Below are positions 52,474 through 61,910 of a stretch of DNA of 64,000 nt, piece by piece. Where the stretch lies: contig JAHDVF020000251.1 of NCBI GenBank assembly GCA_022606425.2, forward strand, positions 186,001 through 250,000, given 5' to 3'. Within the stretch, counting starts at the first letter, position 1. Each line of letters opens with the position of its first letter. The position numbers and the translations under genes are program-made. Below the pieces are notes generated by a model, which worked only from the letters and a program-made list of their open reading frames with translations, was not told the DNA's origin and searched no databases. The stretch comes from Lepidostoma basale. Its lineage: Eukaryota; Arthropoda; Insecta; Trichoptera; Lepidostomatidae.

Positions 52474-53022
52474 TGTTTGCGTTGTCATCGCAAACAAAAA
52501 CCTATCCAAAAAAGCTAGAATGGCAGTGCAAAATTGTGTTCTTCTACCAACCCTTATGTATGGAAGCGAAGCATGGAACTGGCAAAAGAAGAATGAAAGT
52601 AGAATAAATGTAGTAGAAATGAGATCTCTTAGATGAATGTGTGGATACTCTGTGTATGATAGAGTGTCGAATGAAAATATAAGAAGTGAATGCGGTGCGA
52701 ATGATGGTGGTATGAACAAAATAATGAAAGGATCATTAAGATGGTTTGGACATATGGAAAGAAAGAATGGTAAATAAATTATATGTTAACGATGTAAATG
52801 GAACCAGAAATAGAGGAAGACCGAGGAAAACGTGGCAGATCAAATAAATCAAATATTAAATGTCGGCCATGTGAGGAGTCAGAGAAATCGACGCACGTGC
52901 ATGACACGATGTATGAATGTTGAGGAAGCCAGAGAAATATGTCGGGAAAGAAAAGTGTGGCAGTCCAATATTTCTGCCTACTCCTTCGGGGAGACGGCGT
53001 GATGGTTAGTTAGTTAGTTTTT
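52474..53022 (+). pseudogene. Family B LINE 3' end with 13-bp target-site duplication
   Basis: GGAACAGGCTTAT (52461-52473) and GGAACAGGCATAT (53023-53035) flank the insert, 12 of 13 identical. The insert runs from VVIANKNLSKKARMAVQN through LLPTLMYGSEAWNWQKKNES, GSLRWFGHMERK, GRPRKTW, MTRCMNVEEAREICRERKVW to (GTTA)n. Single-base deletions (for example at the HDQI codon) break the frame. About 550 bp. Confidence 0.82.
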
Positions 53023-53035
53023 GGAACAGGCATAT

Positions 53036-53800
53036 GTGCAGAAGGGTCAAAGACCTCATCGTCCAAAAAGCCCTAAAACTGGACGTGGGAACGAAAGGAC
53101 CGAGTCGGCCTCCGATAACTAGGCTGTCAACCATCCACAATTTTTTTGCAAATCGATAGCGGGATGACCCAAGTCCGAGAAGCTTGGTGAGAGATCTGAC
53201 CCCAAATAAATCGGAAATGGCTAAAAGACAAGAAGAAAAGCATTGTATTTTTATAATTAATAATGATGATATTATTAATAAATTAATAATGAAAAAATCT
53301 TTCTCATGCCTGCGCTGTCTTGACACAACTTCCTGTTGAGATGATGGCGACTACCACTTCTTCAAAGTATATCCATAGCCCCTCTTAACCGTTGGAATTA
53401 AAATGACAGATTTAATAATATATGTAATTATATTCTGGGCGCACGACGTGATCAAACTATATGCCTGACTTCCTTAACCTTTTCTGCAATAGTGGCGACC
53501 TTAAACCTACCCGGGATATGCTCTGCACATATTATCCAATCTGGTAACGTATTCAGCCCATCTAAGCAACTTCATTTTAGTCACGAGGAGCTACTGCTCC
53601 TGAGGTTGCTATTTGCCCAACACTTTAAATCATTTAAGATTTAAAAGCCGTTCTATAGACCATGCTTTTCTTATGGGCATTCCTGTGTACCGTAAATACC
53701 GCTAAGCAGCCATATATATCTTTGCACAAAAACCCTTAAACTCACCAAGGCTAAAATATTTTATCAAAATACATTATAACTATGATAGTTATCTTCTTTC
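53036..53800. other. Spacer
   Basis: Not recognised, apart from the sequence next to the LINE target site (AAAGACCTCATCGTCC). Confidence 0.35.
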
Positions 53801-54150
53801 TGTGTCCTGTCAGGTCTCCCTAATGTTGACTATCACCCATAGTGATGACCTAGGGAAAAATATCCAGAGTGGTATCCCCTTGCCTTCTCTGGTGAATTTT
53901 CTGTCGGGGTTACATTCCCTTATCTGGGTGTATCCAGTTTTATGGCGCTGGAAGCTCGCCATTCGTCCTCTCTCTATCTGCTATAGCACTAAGTAATATG
54001 TGCCACATTGCACGGGGTTCGCGGGGTCTTTAAAAAGACCTCTCGTGGACGCTAGAGAGTTGGACTTGGTAGTAGTGTTGCTGTTGTAAATGCAACATGC
54101 GATATTTTGCAGAGGCATACTTTCCAGCAAAACATACCCCATCTTAGCCC
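53800..54150 (+). repeat. Dispersed repeat R3, copy 2
   Basis: CAGAGTGGTATCCCCTTGCC, CACATTGCACGGGGTTCGCG, CTCGTGGACGCTAGAG, GTGTTGCTGTTG and GGCATACTTTCCAGC correspond to 49005-49270. Confidence 0.6.
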
Positions 54151-54227
54151 TACTACCCTTTTTGAACCCCTGATAGTTATATGATCCCTAATTCCTCTTG
54201 TTATTATGATGATAAACGCAAGTACAT

Positions 54228-54252
54228 TAAAACCTCGATATAACGGACTAAT
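54228..54252. repeat. Fragment of a pogo/Tigger-type terminal repeat
   Basis: TTAAAACCTCGATATAACGG is the typical 'CCTCGATATAACG' end of this superfamily; only the end is left. Confidence 0.45.
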
Positions 54253-54272
54253 ATTATATAATAGTAGTAGTA

Positions 54273-54381
54273 GATGTATGAATGTTGAGGAAGTGAGAGA
54301 AATATGTCAGGAAAGAAATGTGTGGCAGTTCATTCTTTCTGCCTACCTCTTCGGAGAAACGGCGTGATGGTTAGTTAGTTA
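54273..54381 (+). mobile_element. Family B LINE, last about 105 bp
   Basis: MNVEEVREICQERNVWQFIL-SAYLFGETA, then GTTAGTTAGTTATT. Extreme 5' truncation. Confidence 0.7.
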
Positions 54382-54983
54382 TTAAAAAAAAACTTTATAA
54401 TATGTATTTAGTTCTATTTTATTTCGAAACCGGTCGAAGCTAAAAATCAAGTGGAATAAAACAAAATACAAAAGTTTTGTTTATTAAAAAAAATGTTTCG
54501 TTGTTTAATCGACTCCTGGTTTAGAAGCCATGCATTCTCTCTTTCAGACCACCATCCTCTGGAACATTTTAATTTCATTACATACTTTAGCTCTACTGTA
54601 AAAATCTGCGAAAGATCGTACTGATAAACCCGAAATTTAATTAAGTAAGTGAATAATTTATTTTTTTCGGCTTTTTGAACTTGTGGGAAACGATTGTAGT
54701 AAGATAAAATAAATAATTCTTAACCGTAGGTCCGAAGGCGTGGACCTCTACGCTACTGTGCATTGTTGTTGAAATTTTGGTAATGAGGTACGATCGAGCA
54801 CCCATCTTGTGTGAAGATTAATTTTTGTCTCCCAAAAGCGTGTTAGTTCAGAAGCCCCCGATAAGATATACATGTAGCAACAATACAAATACTCAGTTAT
54901 TTTTTCAAGACCCACATTATACAGTCAGCATGTGTACTTTTTACTTTAAAGTTAAATAAAATTATTTTTCTTTTTCTTTTTTA
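54382..54983. other. Spacer, with a decayed hammerhead-type fragment
   Basis: TTTCGAAACCGGTCGAAGC (about 54422-54440) is the second half of the GCAGC-subfamily motif; the first half is gone. Confidence 0.4.
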
Positions 54984-54984
54984 A

Positions 54985-55135
54985 GTGGCGATGCGGTTCG
55001 CAACCCATCACACCGCGTTTCCCGGGGAGCGAAAAGAGAAGGATGGAGTGCCGCATCAGTAAAAGTGTGACAGTCCATTCTTTCTGCCTACCCTTTCGGG
55101 GAGACGGCGTGATGGTTAGTTAGTTAGTTAGTTAG
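54985..55135 (+). mobile_element. Non-autonomous retroposon with family B 3' end, 5'-truncated
   Basis: CGATGCGGTTCGCAACCCAT, GCGAAAAGAGAAGGATGG, TCAGTAAAAGTGTGACAG, then the family B terminal block and (GTTA)n. Matches the 3' half of 61911-62527. Confidence 0.7.
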
Positions 55136-55184
55136 TTTTTTATACACTTTGTATACAACACTAACTTTAAAAAAAAAAAATGAA

Positions 55185-55228
55185 ATATCAGACATGTTTC
55201 GGACAACCCGGTCCTTCCTCAGTGATAT
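55185..55228 (-). ncRNA. Hammerhead ribozyme-like motif, intact core and helix I
   Basis: Minus strand: AUAUCA, CUGAGGA (55216-55222), A, helix II GGAC/GUCC (loop CGGGUU), GAAAC, AU, GUC (55191-55193), UGAUAU (55185-55190). Helix I is 6 of 6 paired. Confidence 0.75.
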
Positions 55229-55382
55229 TATAAAGATATTTTAAATATTATAAAATTGTTTACATATATAATCAGTTTTGAGAGGTGTTATAAAGATTTG
55301 TTTTTAAAAATAAATCTTAGTAACATCTGTCAAAACTGATCATATTTGTAAACATTTTTATAATATTTTAAATATCTTTATA

Positions 55383-55426
55383 ATATCACTGAGGAAGGAC
55401 CGGGTTGACTGAAACGTGTCTGATAT
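55383..55426 (+). ncRNA. Hammerhead-like motif with damaged helix II
   Basis: ATATCA / TGATAT helix I, CTGAGGA (55389-55395) and GAAAC-GT-GTC are intact, but helix II reads GGAC...GACT and no longer pairs. Predicted weak or inactive. Confidence 0.6.
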
Positions 55427-55669
55427 TTAATTTTAAAAAATCATGGTTAGAGTTGTATACAAAGTATGTAAAAAAGAAATATATACAATATATAACATCT
55501 ACAACGCAAAGTATGGCGAAAATAGAAGAAAAGTTATTTTAATTGTGATTTATTTTTATGAATTAAAACATTGTTGAGTTTTTTATGCCGTAAGTTTCGT
55601 ATATATAATATTATACCTTCATCACCAGGAGAACGATAAAAACCATATTCAAATTATAATATACCATAA

Positions 55670-55815
55670 GTCATTATGTGTTTGACACATGTCTTATATA
55701 TTCGCACTTTGCTTTTCACTCGCATATGCTTGTTTTTCCACACAAAATCTTTCAAGCATTCAGATATTGCAGCCGCTTTGGTGGTTTACTCGCGAACTTC
55801 ATTATAGAGATCCGT
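55670..55815 (-). mobile_element. Family A LINE internal fragment
   Basis: The minus strand encodes DLYNEVRE-stop-TTKAAAISECL, KDFVWKNKHMRVKSKVRIYK, TCVKH, the region between the post-palm YLG and RADT. No 3' end, so cut by deletion. Confidence 0.62.
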
Positions 55816-55889
55816 TAGTAAATTAGTTAGTTAGTTACTTATTTTTTGTGTCGTTTTTAAACTACTGTTTTTTATTAATATTTTTAAAC

Positions 55890-55955
55890 TCTTTCACGTT
55901 TTCCTTCGTATTAATTATATTGGAGTTTTACATTATTGTTCACGAAACAATATAT
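55890..55955. repeat. Foldback MITE family F1, right end only
   Basis: CGTTTTCCTTCGTATTAATT, TGGAGTTTTACATTATTGTT and CACGAAACAAT match the outer end of 25585-25882. Confidence 0.5.
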
Positions 55956-55959
55956 GAAT

Positions 55960-56440
55960 GTGTAACATGTTCCCAATCGGTTTTCCTGCGCTCTGTGGCA
56001 CGAACCCGCCCACCAGAATCGTGACATTTCAAACAGAATACCTTCACACTCCACTAGGCTGCCGAGTCTTGCTGATGTTACCGCACGCTGTCACCTCAAT
56101 GCGGACCTTTATCTTCTCGCGTGTCTCGTGAAACATTTCAACACCTCCAGCAAGCTGCGATAATTTATTTCATCTTCCTTGTCTCGCAATTGCTTACATA
56201 CTTTTAAAATATGAAACCGGCGATGCCAAGACATCGCCAGCTTCATTATTAGGTACGTTATAACATTTTTGAGGAAATGATTTTTTTTATTTATACATAA
56301 TACACAAATGAGACATAACAATCTAAAAACATTTAGGCGACTCATTTGGACACAAAACGGTGTTACAAAGATAAGACAAATATAAAACAACATGAAACCA
56401 AAAAATCAAACATATCAGAAGGAACCCAAATATGTCGACG
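55960..56440 (-). other. Probable 3' UTR or flank of the minus-strand CR1/Jockey-like LINE
   Basis: No gene motif. The minus frame 56109-56393 (95 codons) shows no signature and lies after the LINE stop codon. Confidence 0.35.
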
Positions 56441-56960
56441 TCAGTGAGGCAGTACTCTTTCCAGAATTTGTAATATTTTTTTTATTGCCTCGCTGACACT
56501 GAAAATGTCCAAATCCGAGACGATTAGATTCAACGTTCGAATTGCTCTTCCTACTGGCATCACCAAAGGCAGGTTGGTTCTACGTGACGGAGCAAAGAAC
56601 AATTGATGTCGGCGCTGTCGCAGGAACAAAAAGACCTGTTTGCTCCAGAACATAGGGTCTTTCAATAGAGGTCCGAATCAGTTAGAAAAAATGCGTTGAC
56701 ATTAATCCTCCCCTTCTCAGTTCGAGGGAGTTATACCCCAGCATACCCAAGAGAAATGCCGTTGGATAGAGCCAAGGATATACCTCTTGTTCTCTCGTGT
56801 AGAGGCCTCTCAAGAATTTCTTTTGAACCCTCTCCAACATGAGAGAAAACTGAGCCACGTGAGGACTCCATATCACGGCACCACCCTCGATGCTTCTGAC
56901 TGAGGAGTTATATAGAGTTTTTAGGACCCGGGTGTCTCTGAAAAACCTAACAGTTCTAAA
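56440..56960 (-). pseudogene. CR1/Jockey-like LINE reverse transcriptase C-terminus
   Basis: Minus strand: VLKTLYNSSVRSIEGGAVIW, SPHVAQFSLMLERVQKKFLR, EVYPWLYPTAFLLGMLGYNS, LELRRGGLMSTHFF; then after a frameshift near 56680, RQRRHQLFFAPSRRTNLPLV and MPVGRAIRTLN. This is the conserved tail of the same family as 3640-4138 but longer upstream. The catalytic domains are lost. Confidence 0.78.
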
Positions 56961-58004
56961 AAAAAAAAGAATAGCATCTTTAACGAAACGTCACAAACCC
57001 TCTCGATCTGAGCACGAAATGTCAATCGACTTTCATAAATTTTCATATGAAGCTCTCACTTTATGGTTACACATTTAAAATTTATATTTCATTTGAACTG
57101 AGAATGGAAGGAAAAGGAAGGAGGGAAGGGAACCCAGCAACTGAATGGTCTCACATTCACATCATGAAGATGTCATGGTGACTATTATAAGATGTTTTCA
57201 ATGCTTGTTCTGTAAGGTTTATCAATGATGTGAAAAGGACTTACATACAACAACAAAAAACAAGATGGCAGCAACCTTAACCGACCGAAGACACAAACAT
57301 AGATTTTAACTAAATTCACATTTAAAAAAAAAAAGTTTTTTCTTTATTTTCATTATTTAGGATATTGTATAGACATATTCCGAAGCAAATCAATAAAAAA
57401 TAAAATATTGTGAATATGGTATATAACGCCAACAGTACCTAACTACGAGTATGTTATCATGAGAGATCCTATCAAGGATGACTGTGTTTATAACCAGATC
57501 TGTTAAATTGTATCCACAGTACAGTCTGCATGAAGATAAAAATATTAATGAAATGAAAATAAATCATTCATTTTTCACGTCTCCCTGACTAGCGGATGAC
57601 AAGCAATTTGAAAAAGCGCCTTGGAATCTCATTGAAATGTCAGGCGCGCCCTTTCACGTCTTTATAAAGTTTCCCTGTGCATTCCCCGACATCATTTGCA
57701 GAAATATCCCGCTGGAGTGACGGGGGACGAGATGGGAACGGACGGCCGTGGGCTGGAGGAATGGAGCGGGAATGTTTCCTAGGTTTAGTTCAGTTTTACC
57801 CTTTTGTATCAATAGTGACGCGCTGTCGGATAATTTTTCAGGAGAGAATTCTCTATGAACCTGTGAAATATAACTCTTTTTTAAAAACACTCAATTATTT
57901 ATTTTTAACTTATTGAAAGCTAAGGCATTATAACACTGTGGAATTACATAGTAATACAATTATGAAATTGAATATAACTTTGTTTTTTATCTACAACATA
58001 TAAA
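56961..58004. other. Unassigned stretch (about 1 kb)
   Basis: 57040-57080 resembles the AT-rich part of the 28500-28640 element (TTTCATATGAAGCTCTCACT). AAGATGGCAGCAACC at 57263 recalls the hammerhead GCAGC subfamily. GC-rich 57700-57780 has no motif. Confidence 0.35.
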
Positions 58005-58005
58005 A

Positions 58006-58183
58006 AACACGACCTGTTTTGGAGGATACCATCTTCAGGTGTAAATATATAATAATAGAATTTTAATTTTAATTATTTTATCGATTTTTAAATGCGTTTT
58101 TTTATATTAGTCTCTCTTTGTTTAGTTTTTTATATTTACACTTGAAGATGGAGGTATCCTCCGAAATATGTCATGTTTTTTTG
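58006..58183. mobile_element. Foldback pair of hammerhead-like motifs, GGAGG subfamily
   Basis: Minus motif 58006-58043: TACAC/GTGTT helix I and CUGAAGA intact, but helix II is shortened and AAAAC replaces GAAAC. Plus motif 58137-58176: UUGAAGA (C3 to U), helix II GGAGG/CCTCC, GAAAU-AU-GUC. Each half has lost a different core box. Spacer blocks match 15150-15250. Confidence 0.6.
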
Positions 58184-58450
58184 ATATTTTATGGATAATA
58201 AACAAAGTTATTTTCAATTTCCTAAGTGTATTTATTATTAGATTACGTTTTATATTAAAATACTGTGATTCCTAACGTCAGTAGGAGATGCCAATTGAAT
58301 GCGATCGAAATTGGAGGCGTTATGTGCCTAAATGGAGGCGTCGGCTAAATAAGACTTGAACGCTATTTTTTATGTATTATGTATAGTTTAATTGTAAAAC
58401 TTAATTATAATAAATAACTCGAGTTATATTTAAAACAAATAAAAACAAAA

Positions 58451-58695
58451 TAATAATACACTTTTAGTAATTTGTATTAACACCACTTTATTTGGTAACC
58501 GCCGGAGCTTCACCGGGGTAAGAGAGTAAACTAAATATAAAATCAGAGAACAACCTATAAAGAAATAAATATAAAGTGGAGAGGAGAAAGAGTGCGGGGA
58601 GGAGAAAGTGGACGCGGACGAATAGACTGTTAAAACGGTGAGTCATGCTCATTAATAAAGTGGTGTTAATACAAATTACTAAAAGGGTATTATTA
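58451..58695. mobile_element. 245-bp element with 42-bp terminal inverted repeats
   Basis: Left arm 58451-58492 and right arm 58654-58695 match at 41 of 42 positions when inverted (TAATAATAC...CACCACTTTATT). The 161-bp interior is purine-rich (GGAGAGGAGAAAGAGTGCGG) with CCGCCGGAGCTTCACCGGGG at its left end. Structure says MITE or foldback; superfamily not recognised. Confidence 0.6.
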
Positions 58696-58734
58696 TTATT
58701 TTACTTTATAATGTCACACCATTAAGTGCTTCAT

Positions 58735-58925
58735 ACGAAAGTTTAAAACTAAAAACGTTTGTTGTTAAGAAGTTTTATTATATTTTATTTGAATGACATG
58801 TTTAGCCTGTTAAATGCATTATTAAATGTCTGATATTTGATAATGCCATAGACAATATGTCATTCATGTAAAATATAATAAAACTTCTAGAAAATAGACG
58901 TTTTATTTCGTATTAATTATCAGGG
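58735..58925. repeat. Foldback MITE family F1 copy
   Basis: CATACGAAAGTTTAAAAC, TTTTATTTGAATGACATGTT, GATAATGCC, TGTCATTCATGTAAAATATA, AGACGTTTTATTTCGTATTA: a complete but diverged palindrome. Confidence 0.62.
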
Positions 58926-59331
58926 GGGAAAAGATTCATATTTATTTATTTATTTATTTATTTAATGGTAACAAACAGCGAATAAGTATATATATATAAA
59001 TACACAAAGAAGTACTCAAATAAGGCCAATTACATGTTACCACAAATATAAATGAATGAACAGAGTTAACATTATAGACTTATGAAACGAGATTTAACTA
59101 AACTAAAATCAAGATAAAACTAACTAAGGTAATAGTATAAATATTAATAATAAAAAGATAATAATAATAATACAATTAAAGGAATATAACATTATAGCAC
59201 TATACACATCGAAAAGTTGCTGCAACTATTTTTTTAAATCATTAGCGTATACGAGTATAATACATTTCAGTGTCAATTATATAATTACACAATAATTGTT
59301 AGAGCATATTATAAGAACCAAAAGCAATTCA
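58926..59331. other. AT-rich spacer, (ATTT)n tract
   Basis: ATTTATTTATTTATTTATTT at about 58941-58965 followed by TAATGGTAACAAACAGCG looks like the complement of a LINE 3' end with an (AAAT)n tail, but no coding part is seen. Confidence 0.35.
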
Positions 59332-59399
59332 TCTATCTATCTATCTATCTATCTATATAAATAAAAGGCAATCTTCCGGGTGTGTGTCGACTATTTCTG

Positions 59400-60309
59400 A
59401 GGTTATTCCTGAGCTGATCCTTTTGAAATTTGGAGAATGGACTAAGTGGAATTCAGCGGTCGTCATAGGCATATTTTTGTTATTAATCGAGCTCTAATTA
59501 ACTTTATAAATTAATCAATTAATTGAAAATTTTCGTAGTGCAAACGAATATAGACCTTAATGTTCGTATCACCTGAGTATCAATCTTTTGAGTCTATATT
59601 CGTTTGACACGGTCTGGAGAGAATTCAGTCTCCATGTAATTTTGTGTAGTGGCAACAATGTGTTTTTCATTCTGACCGTCCAATATATTGCGTTTTACTT
59701 TGGGATGTATAATACTTAATACGTTTTACTTATTACGTACTAAAATAATTGGTTGTTTAATTGGTACAGTCTATTTTATTGGCCATATTTTAATGTACAT
59801 TAATGTAGACAGGTAATTATACTTCTTAATTTTGGCGAGTATAATTTTAACGCGTCATTTTGAGGTTATGAACGAAATTTTATTTTTTCGTGTGGCTGAA
59901 ACTTATTCGTTTCTCTTACGTTCGACGGTGATTACTTAATGATATTCGTTTTCTAGAATTCTAGCCGTTCGATTGGTCACGTGGTCTCTGAACTGTCAAA
60001 CTCTTCTTCTACGTCGTAATATTTTGTAGGTATGAAGTTTCGGTACTTTTAGGTTATGAAGTTTCTGGGATTAAAAGTAACGTCGAGGCTCTCTAAAAGA
60101 ATGTGAAGAAACTTGCTTCCGTAAGTATAATATAATATTTATATTTCTAATTCATAAATATATTTTCAGTTTATTCTATTTTGCCGTTTTCTTTATACGC
60201 ATACTTTCGTCAGGGAAATTGTTACATTACCACAGCAACGGTAAGAAAGTTCTAATGATATACAATATGAATTACAATATGAATGAATGACACAATTCTT
60301 ATGACTTTT
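59400..60309. other. AT-rich interior, one hairpin
   Basis: CGAATATAGAC (about 59547) and GTCTATATTCG (about 59592) are perfect 11-bp inverted arms. No gene recognised. Confidence 0.4.
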
Positions 60310-60440
60310 TCCGTTTATTTCTAGGAAAATAAAGTAACAGATCAGAGATGGGACGAAAATTACCAATGCAGCGTGCAAAATAACTTCGTTAAAATGGAAT
60401 TAGATCAGTCAAACAACGGATGATCAGTGAATTACATGTA
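60310..60440 (+). mobile_element. Family C-like LINE fragment, copy 1
   Basis: ATCAGAGATGGGACGAAAATTACC, CAATGCAGCGTGCAAAATAAC and GGATCAGTCAAA-like blocks match 62725-62810. The protein reading resembles (T)KVxDAxCKIxxxKWxWxGH. Confidence 0.5.
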
Positions 60441-60470
60441 CCCTGGAGTAGCGAATGAGAACCGGCTCAT

Positions 60471-60575
60471 TTTCACATTACACATAAGCTATTTTTAGTA
60501 GTTTTCATTCATATATGAAAATTACATTATTAATTTCAGGTAAGGTTTTTAAATTTACAGTTTATAGACAATTGA
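60471..60575 (+). repeat. Local direct repeat, copy 1
   Basis: TTACACATAAGCTATTTTTAG through TTTTTAAATTTACAGTTTATAGACAA is repeated at 61560-61657 with very few differences. Confidence 0.75.
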
Positions 60576-60944
60576 TTTATTCGTTTTACTAACGTGTCAT
60601 TTTAGGTTATGACGTTTCGTAGTGTAATAATTAGTTATTCAATTGGTATAATCTATTTTAATAATGTTATTTTAATGTAAAACTATTCTGGCAGGGCGAA
60701 AATCTATATCTTTGGGATAAGATATTAAGTTTTGATAAAATAATTCACTAGAGGAGCCTGGTGTGAGAGACCACTGGTCTAATGGGGATATTTTTGTATT
60801 GGGATTGAAATTATTTTGTTAATGAGCCATATTGGTGCATCTGCATGTTGCAATTCTACTTTCTTTTCCATTCCACTCCATTAAATTCTACATTATGCTG
60901 AGATTTAAAATATTCAAAGATAATTAAATTGTTTTCAGGTTATT

Positions 60945-61075
60945 TCATTTGCTTAAGGATGGGGAAGACAACGCAGAAGATAATGGATTGCGCATGTGCA
61001 GAGGATGGGGAAAACAACGCAGAAGATACTGGAGTTCGCATGTCCAGAGGATGGATCCCACACCTCGATATATGC
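60945..61075 (+). mobile_element. Family A LINE fragment with a 46-bp tandem duplication
   Basis: Units 60958-61003 and 61004-61049 (GATGGGGAA...CGCATGT(G/C)CAGAG) both encode the RWGKQRRRYWSSHVQRM region; the second is in frame, the first shifted. Confidence 0.65.
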
Positions 61076-61084
61076 GTAAGAATA

Positions 61085-61560
61085 TAGACAATTTATGTTT
61101 ACTACTCCATGATACATTCTCATCTGTCTTACCTTTCCTGTATTTGGGGCTTTATTACAAAGAAGAAAGCTACTGAGATTCAGGTGATCCAAAATCGGGC
61201 TGTTAGAAATATTTTCCGTCTACCGTGGTACACTCATGTAAGGGCCCTATATTCTCAGACGAAAATAATTCCATTTCAAATCCATCCAAAATTAGAGATC
61301 ACTAAAACTATACTACAAATAATAAAGTCATCAACGCACTCTAATACTCGACCAATATTCAATACGGACGTACACCAACATGATACGCGCTCACAGAATA
61401 AGAAGCATTGGGTTCAACTAGATTCGGTGTAAAATCCTTACAATTTATAGCCTCTACAGAATTTAATAAACTCCCTAATGATTTAATAATGATGTCGAAC
61501 CAAAAACTTCAATCTGATCAACTTAAAAGTAATTTTTACATTACATTTTTACATTTTTAC
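61085..61560 (+). pseudogene. CR1-like LINE reverse transcriptase C-terminus
   Basis: From about 61091: VYYSMIHSHLSYLSCIWGFI, TEIQVIQNRAVRNIFRLPWY, KIIPFQIHPKLEITKTI, DTRSQNKKHWVQLDSV-stop at 61432. The next frame (61408-61602) completes it with TRFGVKSLQFIASTEFNKLP. 'YYSxxxSHLSYxxxxWG' and 'xFGxxSLxxxxxxxxNxLP' are typical late blocks of CR1-like RT proteins. One frameshift near 61415 kills it. Confidence 0.75.
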
Positions 61561-61657
61561 ATTACACATAAGCTACTTTTAGTAGTTTTCATTCATATAT
61601 GAAAATTCCATTATTAATTTCAGGTAAGGTTTTTAAATTTACAGTTTATAGACAATA
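61560..61657 (+). repeat. Local direct repeat, copy 2
   Basis: Matches 60471-60575; the CR1-like and family A fragments lie between the two copies. Confidence 0.75.
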
Positions 61658-61723
61658 ATTAAGCACATTCCCAAACGTGCCACCTACATATCTGAATTTT
61701 GTGTTGCTCGGGCTTTCACAGTA

Positions 61724-61890
61724 GCAGGTTATCACGCCGTTTCCCCACAGGGGTAGGCAGAGAGAATGGACCATAACACTACTCTATCCTGGCAAACCTC
61801 TCTAGCTTCCTCCACATTCATACAACGAGTCATACACGCATGTCGATTCCTCCGACTTCTAACATGACCAACCTTTAAAATCTGATTAGT
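61724..61890 (-). mobile_element. Family B LINE 3' end, (GTT)n-type subfamily, no tail
   Basis: ATCACGCCGTTTCCCCACAG, TCCTCCACATTCATACAACG and CCGACTTCTAACATGACC match 27250-27385. It stops in ATTAATTTGACAAATTA, where the next insertion begins. Confidence 0.68.
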
Positions 61891-61910
61891 TTAATTAATT
61901 TGACAAATTA

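Larger units (their letters stand above)
55138..55535. mobile_element. Foldback element with two hammerhead-like motifs, long form
   Basis: The arms start TATACACTTTGTATACAACA (55141) and end with its complement near 55460-55475. The inner parts ATCAGTTTTGAGAGGTGTTA and TAACATCTGTCAAAACTGAT also pair. The two motifs lie at 55185-55228 (minus) and 55383-55426 (plus). Outside right, AACGCAAAGTATGGCGAAAA is the same border block as at 25259. This is the best template for the element consensus. Confidence 0.68.
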
